Shown: piece after piece, positions 8,720 to 10,620 of the stretch | Layout: each line of letters opens with the position of its first letter | How positions within the stretch are numbered: the stretch's first letter is position 1 | Translations under genes and position numbers: made by a program | Notes under the pieces: generated by a model | Databases searched by the model: none | What the model was told of the DNA's origin: nothing | The model's input: only the letters and a program-made list of their open reading frames with translations | NCBI GenBank assembly: GCA_009697555.1 | Contig: WLQV01000018.1 | Coordinates: forward strand, 1-10,620 | DNA length: 10,620 bases | Reading direction: 5' to 3' | Source of the DNA: Actinomycetota bacterium | GTDB taxonomy: Bacteria; Actinomycetota; Actinomycetes; Nanopelagicales; Nanopelagicaceae

Positions 8720-10069
8720 TTATTCAGCTGCAGGTTCAGCCACAGTAGCTGCAGCATCTGCTGCTTTAGCTTCTGATTTCTGCTTCTTATGCGCAATGAA
8801 TCGTGCTTGCGCTTCTGCATACTGACGTTCCCACTCTTCACGCTGTGACTCAAATCCAGGCTTCCACTCTTGGGAATCTGAATCAAAGCCTTCAGGATAA
8901 ATAAAGTTGCCGGCTGCGTCGTAACGAGCTGGCATTCCATATTGAGTTGGATCGAATGCTTCAACTTCTACTTCTTGACCCTCATTAGCTTGCTTCAATG
9001 AGAGAGAAATACGGCGACGCTCAAGATCGATATCAATAATCTTTACAAAGAGTTGATCTCCCACTTGCACAACTTGCTCTGGGATTTCTACGTGGCGCTC
9101 TGCTAACTCGGAGATGTGAACTAAGCCTTCGATGCCTTCGTGTACCCGAATAAATGCACCGAATGGAACAAGCTTGGTTACTTCACCTGGAACAACTTGA
9201 TCAATTGTGTGAGTACGAGCAAATGCTTGCCATGGATCTTCTTGAGTTGCCTTGAGAGAGAGTGATACGCGCTCACGCTCAAAATCAACTTCGAGAACTT
9301 CAACAGTTACTTCATCGCCAACTTCGACAACCTCATTGGGATGATCGATGTGCTTCCATGAGAGTTCGGAAACGTGTACTAAACCATCAACGCCGCCAAG
9401 ATCGACGAATGCACCGAAGTTAACGATAGATGAGACAACACCGGTACGTACTTGACCCTTTTGGAGTTGATTCAAGAAAGTTGTACGTGACTCAGATTGA
9501 GTCTGCTCAAGGAAGGCGCGACGTGAGAGAACCACGTTGTTGCGATTCTTATCTAATTCAATAATGCGGCACTCAACCTCTTTGCCGATGTAAGGAGTGA
9601 GATCGCGAACGCGACGCATTTCTACCAACGAAGCTGGCAAGAAGCCGCGAAGTCCGATGTCAACGATGAGACCACCCTTAACAACTTCGATAACAAGACC
9701 GGTGACAACTTCGTCACGCTCTTTCTTGCCTTCGATGTCGCCCCAGGCACGCTCGTACTGAGCACGCTTCTTGGAGAGGATCAGGCGGCCTTCTTTATCT
9801 TCTTTCTGTAAAACTAAAGCTTCAACTTTGTCGCCAACTTTGACGAGCTCACTTGGGTCAACATCGTGACGAATTGAAAGTTCGCGTGATGGGATGACAC
9901 CCTCAGTTTTGTAACCAATATCTACAAGTACTTCTTCACGATCAACTTGGACGATAATTCCTTCAACAAGGTCACCATCATTAAAGTTTCGAATGGTTCC
10001 TTCAATTGCGGCCATAAAATCGGCGGCTGATCCAACATCATTTACTGCGATTACTGGTGAGGTGCTCAA
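8720..10069 (-). CDS. rpsA: 30S ribosomal protein S1
   Basis: Ribosomal protein S1 binds single-stranded mRNA and helps initiation. The 449-residue protein has four S1 (OB-fold) domains, at roughly 33-102, 118-184, 204-273 and 290-359. The two-domain core (3 and 4) has the canonical FGAFV/FGAFI, GLVHVSELS/GLVHISEL and SLSLK strings. The C-terminal tail (about 361-449) is acidic, then Ala/Lys-rich, and replaces the extra domains of the six-domain E. coli S1; this is the actinobacterial arrangement. The chosen start is TTG at 10069-10067, four bases after GGAG. It gives an N-terminus (IAVNDVGSAADFMAAIEGTI) like other actinobacterial S1 proteins, and no ATG or GTG is available just upstream. The next ATG is codon 19 and lacks a ribosome-binding site. 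This is the first gene of the minus-strand cluster. Confidence 0.97.
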   Translation of the reverse strand: MSTSPVIAVNDVGSAADFMAAIEGTIRNFNDGDLVEGIIVQVDREEVLVDIGYKTEGVIPSRELSIRHDVDPSELVKVGDKVEALVLQKEDKEGRLILSKKRAQYERAWGDIEGKKERDEVVTGLVIEVVKGGLIVDIGLRGFLPASLVEMRRVRDLTPYIGKEVECRIIELDKNRNNVVLSRRAFLEQTQSESRTTFLNQLQKGQVRTGVVSSIVNFGAFVDLGGVDGLVHVSELSWKHIDHPNEVVEVGDEVTVEVLEVDFERERVSLSLKATQEDPWQAFARTHTIDQVVPGEVTKLVPFGAFIRVHEGIEGLVHISELAERHVEIPEQVVQVGDQLFVKIIDIDLERRRISLSLKQANEGQEVEVEAFDPTQYGMPARYDAAGNFIYPEGFDSDSQEWKPGFESQREEWERQYAEAQARFIAHKKQKSEAKAADAAATVAEPAAE

Positions 10070-10073
10070 GGTG

Positions 10074-10077
10074 CTCC
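10074..10077 (-). promoter_or_regulatory. Ribosome binding site of rpsA supporting a TTG start
   Basis: GGAG on the minus strand, four bases before the TTG assigned as the rpsA start. The spacing is a little short, but there is no competing signal before the next in-frame ATG at codon 19, so this site favours TTG. Confidence 0.5.
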
Positions 10078-10100
10078 GTAGGGATAGAAAGTAGTAGGGA
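10078..10100 (-). repeat. Repeated TCCCTAC in the pyrimidine-rich rpsA leader
   Basis: Read on the minus strand, TCCCTAC occurs twice (10100-10094 and 10084-10078), 16 bases apart, linked by a pyrimidine-rich tract and ending next to the ribosome-binding GGAG. Both copies would be in the rpsA mRNA leader if the proposed promoter is right. Confidence 0.5.
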
Positions 10101-10112
10101 CAGGGAGCGCTA

Positions 10113-10142
10113 AGGGTACGGCGCAGATGCGTTTGGGGTCAA
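10113..10142 (-). promoter_or_regulatory. Candidate sigma-70-type promoter of the rpsA cluster
   Basis: On the minus strand, TTGACC (10142-10137) resembles the -35 consensus TTGACA. After 18 bases comes TACCCT (10118-10113), which fits the actinobacterial -10 pattern TAnnnT. Transcription would start near 10106, giving a leader of about 37 bases before the rpsA TTG. It is the only convincing promoter upstream of the seven-gene cluster in this window. The assignment rests on consensus and position alone. Confidence 0.45.
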
Positions 10143-10151
10143 TTCCGAGCC

Positions 10152-10165
10152 TTTACGCAAGTAAA
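10152..10165. repeat. Short perfect inverted repeat in the rpsA-transporter gap
   Basis: TTTAC-GCAA-GTAAA: two 5-base arms around a 4-base centre. It overlaps the candidate -10 box of the transporter and lies just upstream of the rpsA -35. It could be an operator half-site pair, or a small hairpin with a GNRA-type loop, but it is short enough to occur by chance. Confidence 0.35.
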
Positions 10166-10167
10166 CT
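10162..10167 (+). promoter_or_regulatory. Candidate -10 box of the divergent transporter gene (leaderless mRNA)
   Basis: TAAACT fits the -10 pattern TAnnnT and ends eight bases before the transporter ATG at 10176. Transcription would then begin at or next to the A of the start codon, giving a leaderless mRNA, which is common in actinobacteria. No clear -35 is seen 16-19 bases upstream. No good Shine-Dalgarno sequence precedes the ATG, which agrees with a leaderless start. Confidence 0.35.
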
Positions 10168-10175
10168 CGAAGCAT

Positions 10176-10620
10176 ATGAAGCGCTATGGCGAGGTTTTAC
10201 GTATCAAATATGTGAAATACCTCTTGGTCGCCACATTCCCCGCACGTATCGCGTATAGCTCGATCGGACTCTCTTTCTTCTTCAAAACAATCCATGAAAC
10301 AAAATCGATTCCACGAGCCGGACTCGTTATCGGCGTGAACACCATTGCCAGCTCACTTACTGCTGGGCTTCGTGGAACTGTCATGGATATCAAAGGGCAG
10401 ACATTTGTGCTCCGCATTTTTGTTCCGCTCTATTCGGTGATTATGTTCTCTATCATTTTCGTGCACTCCCCACACATGCTCTTAATTTCGGCCTTTGTAC
10501 TTGGTGCAACACCTCCTCCAATTAATCTCTCAGTGCGACCGCTCTGGAGAAGCGTTGTCCCAGCTGAGAAATTGCGCACTGCTTATGCAATGGATAGTTC
10601 ATCGCTCAATGCTGCTCAAG
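10176..10620 (+). CDS. Major facilitator superfamily-type membrane transporter, partial (runs off the right edge)
   Basis: The first 148 residues of an integral membrane protein are present. Hydrophobic segments lie at roughly 14-36, 48-65, 77-97 and 100-121. The loop after the second reads LRGTVMDIKGQ (65-75), matching MFS motif A between helices 2 and 3. The later PPPINLSVRPLWRSVVP (113-129) and AYAMDSSSLNAAQ (136-148) resemble an actinobacterial MFS group in which the helix 4-5 region has an RALWP-like string and AYALDA. The substrate cannot be told from this part. The ATG at 10176 is the first start after an in-frame stop at 10095-10097; no other ATG, GTG or TTG is in frame between. The gene diverges from rpsA across 106 bases and may be translated leaderless. 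Family call likely; function unknown. Confidence 0.8.
   Translation, partial: MKRYGEVLRIKYVKYLLVATFPARIAYSSIGLSFFFKTIHETKSIPRAGLVIGVNTIASSLTAGLRGTVMDIKGQTFVLRIFVPLYSVIMFSIIFVHSPHMLLISAFVLGATPPPINLSVRPLWRSVVPAEKLRTAYAMDSSSLNAAQ

Noticed and set aside
10184..10417. 77-codon minus-strand open frame at the right end
   Set aside because: It is antisense to the transporter gene, whose plus-strand translation shows membrane segments and MFS motifs.
1..10620. Mobile element, CRISPR array, tRNA/rRNA, phage or defence genes
   Set aside because: Every stretch is accounted for by conserved housekeeping genes or very short gaps; no transposase, integrase, repeat-spacer pattern or RNA gene signature was seen.

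Overview
The window is a stretch of conserved bacterial housekeeping genes. The organism is most likely a small-genome actinobacterium. The support is the order rpsA-coaE-uvrB-uvrA-uvrC-rapZ-yvcK, a known actinobacterial neighbourhood; an S1 protein with four S1 domains and an actinobacterial-type N-terminus; and an RapZ with an actinobacterial-looking P-loop. Base composition looks close to balanced by eye (not computed), much lower in GC than Streptomyces or Mycobacterium, and the gaps are tiny. This fits streamlined freshwater lineages such as Nanopelagicales (acI), but that placement is inference.

Seven genes run on the minus strand from about 10069 down to the left edge: rpsA (ribosomal protein S1), coaE (last step of coenzyme A synthesis), uvrB, uvrA and uvrC (the whole nucleotide excision repair incision machinery), rapZ (P-loop RNA-binding or regulatory protein) and yvcK (cut by the left edge). 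The gaps, in transcription order, are 6, 22, 0, 2 and 21 bases, followed by a 4-base overlap, with no visible terminator between genes. They look like one transcription unit driven by a candidate promoter before rpsA. In relatives, whiA follows yvcK; it would lie beyond the left edge.

A 106-base gap (10070-10175) separates rpsA from a divergent plus-strand gene for a major facilitator superfamily (MFS) type membrane transporter, cut by the right edge. This gap holds a plausible rpsA promoter, a pyrimidine-rich rpsA leader with a repeated 7-mer, a short perfect inverted repeat, and a -10-like box so close to the transporter start that its mRNA may be leaderless.

The three Uvr proteins look full length and keep their key motifs: damage recognition and loading (UvrA), helicase and verification (UvrB), and dual incision (UvrC). 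RapZ and YvcK at the distal end are probably translationally coupled. I found no mobile element, CRISPR array, RNA gene or phage gene, and no new biological system. The observations worth a second look concern gene order, start codons, junctions and the one regulatory gap.
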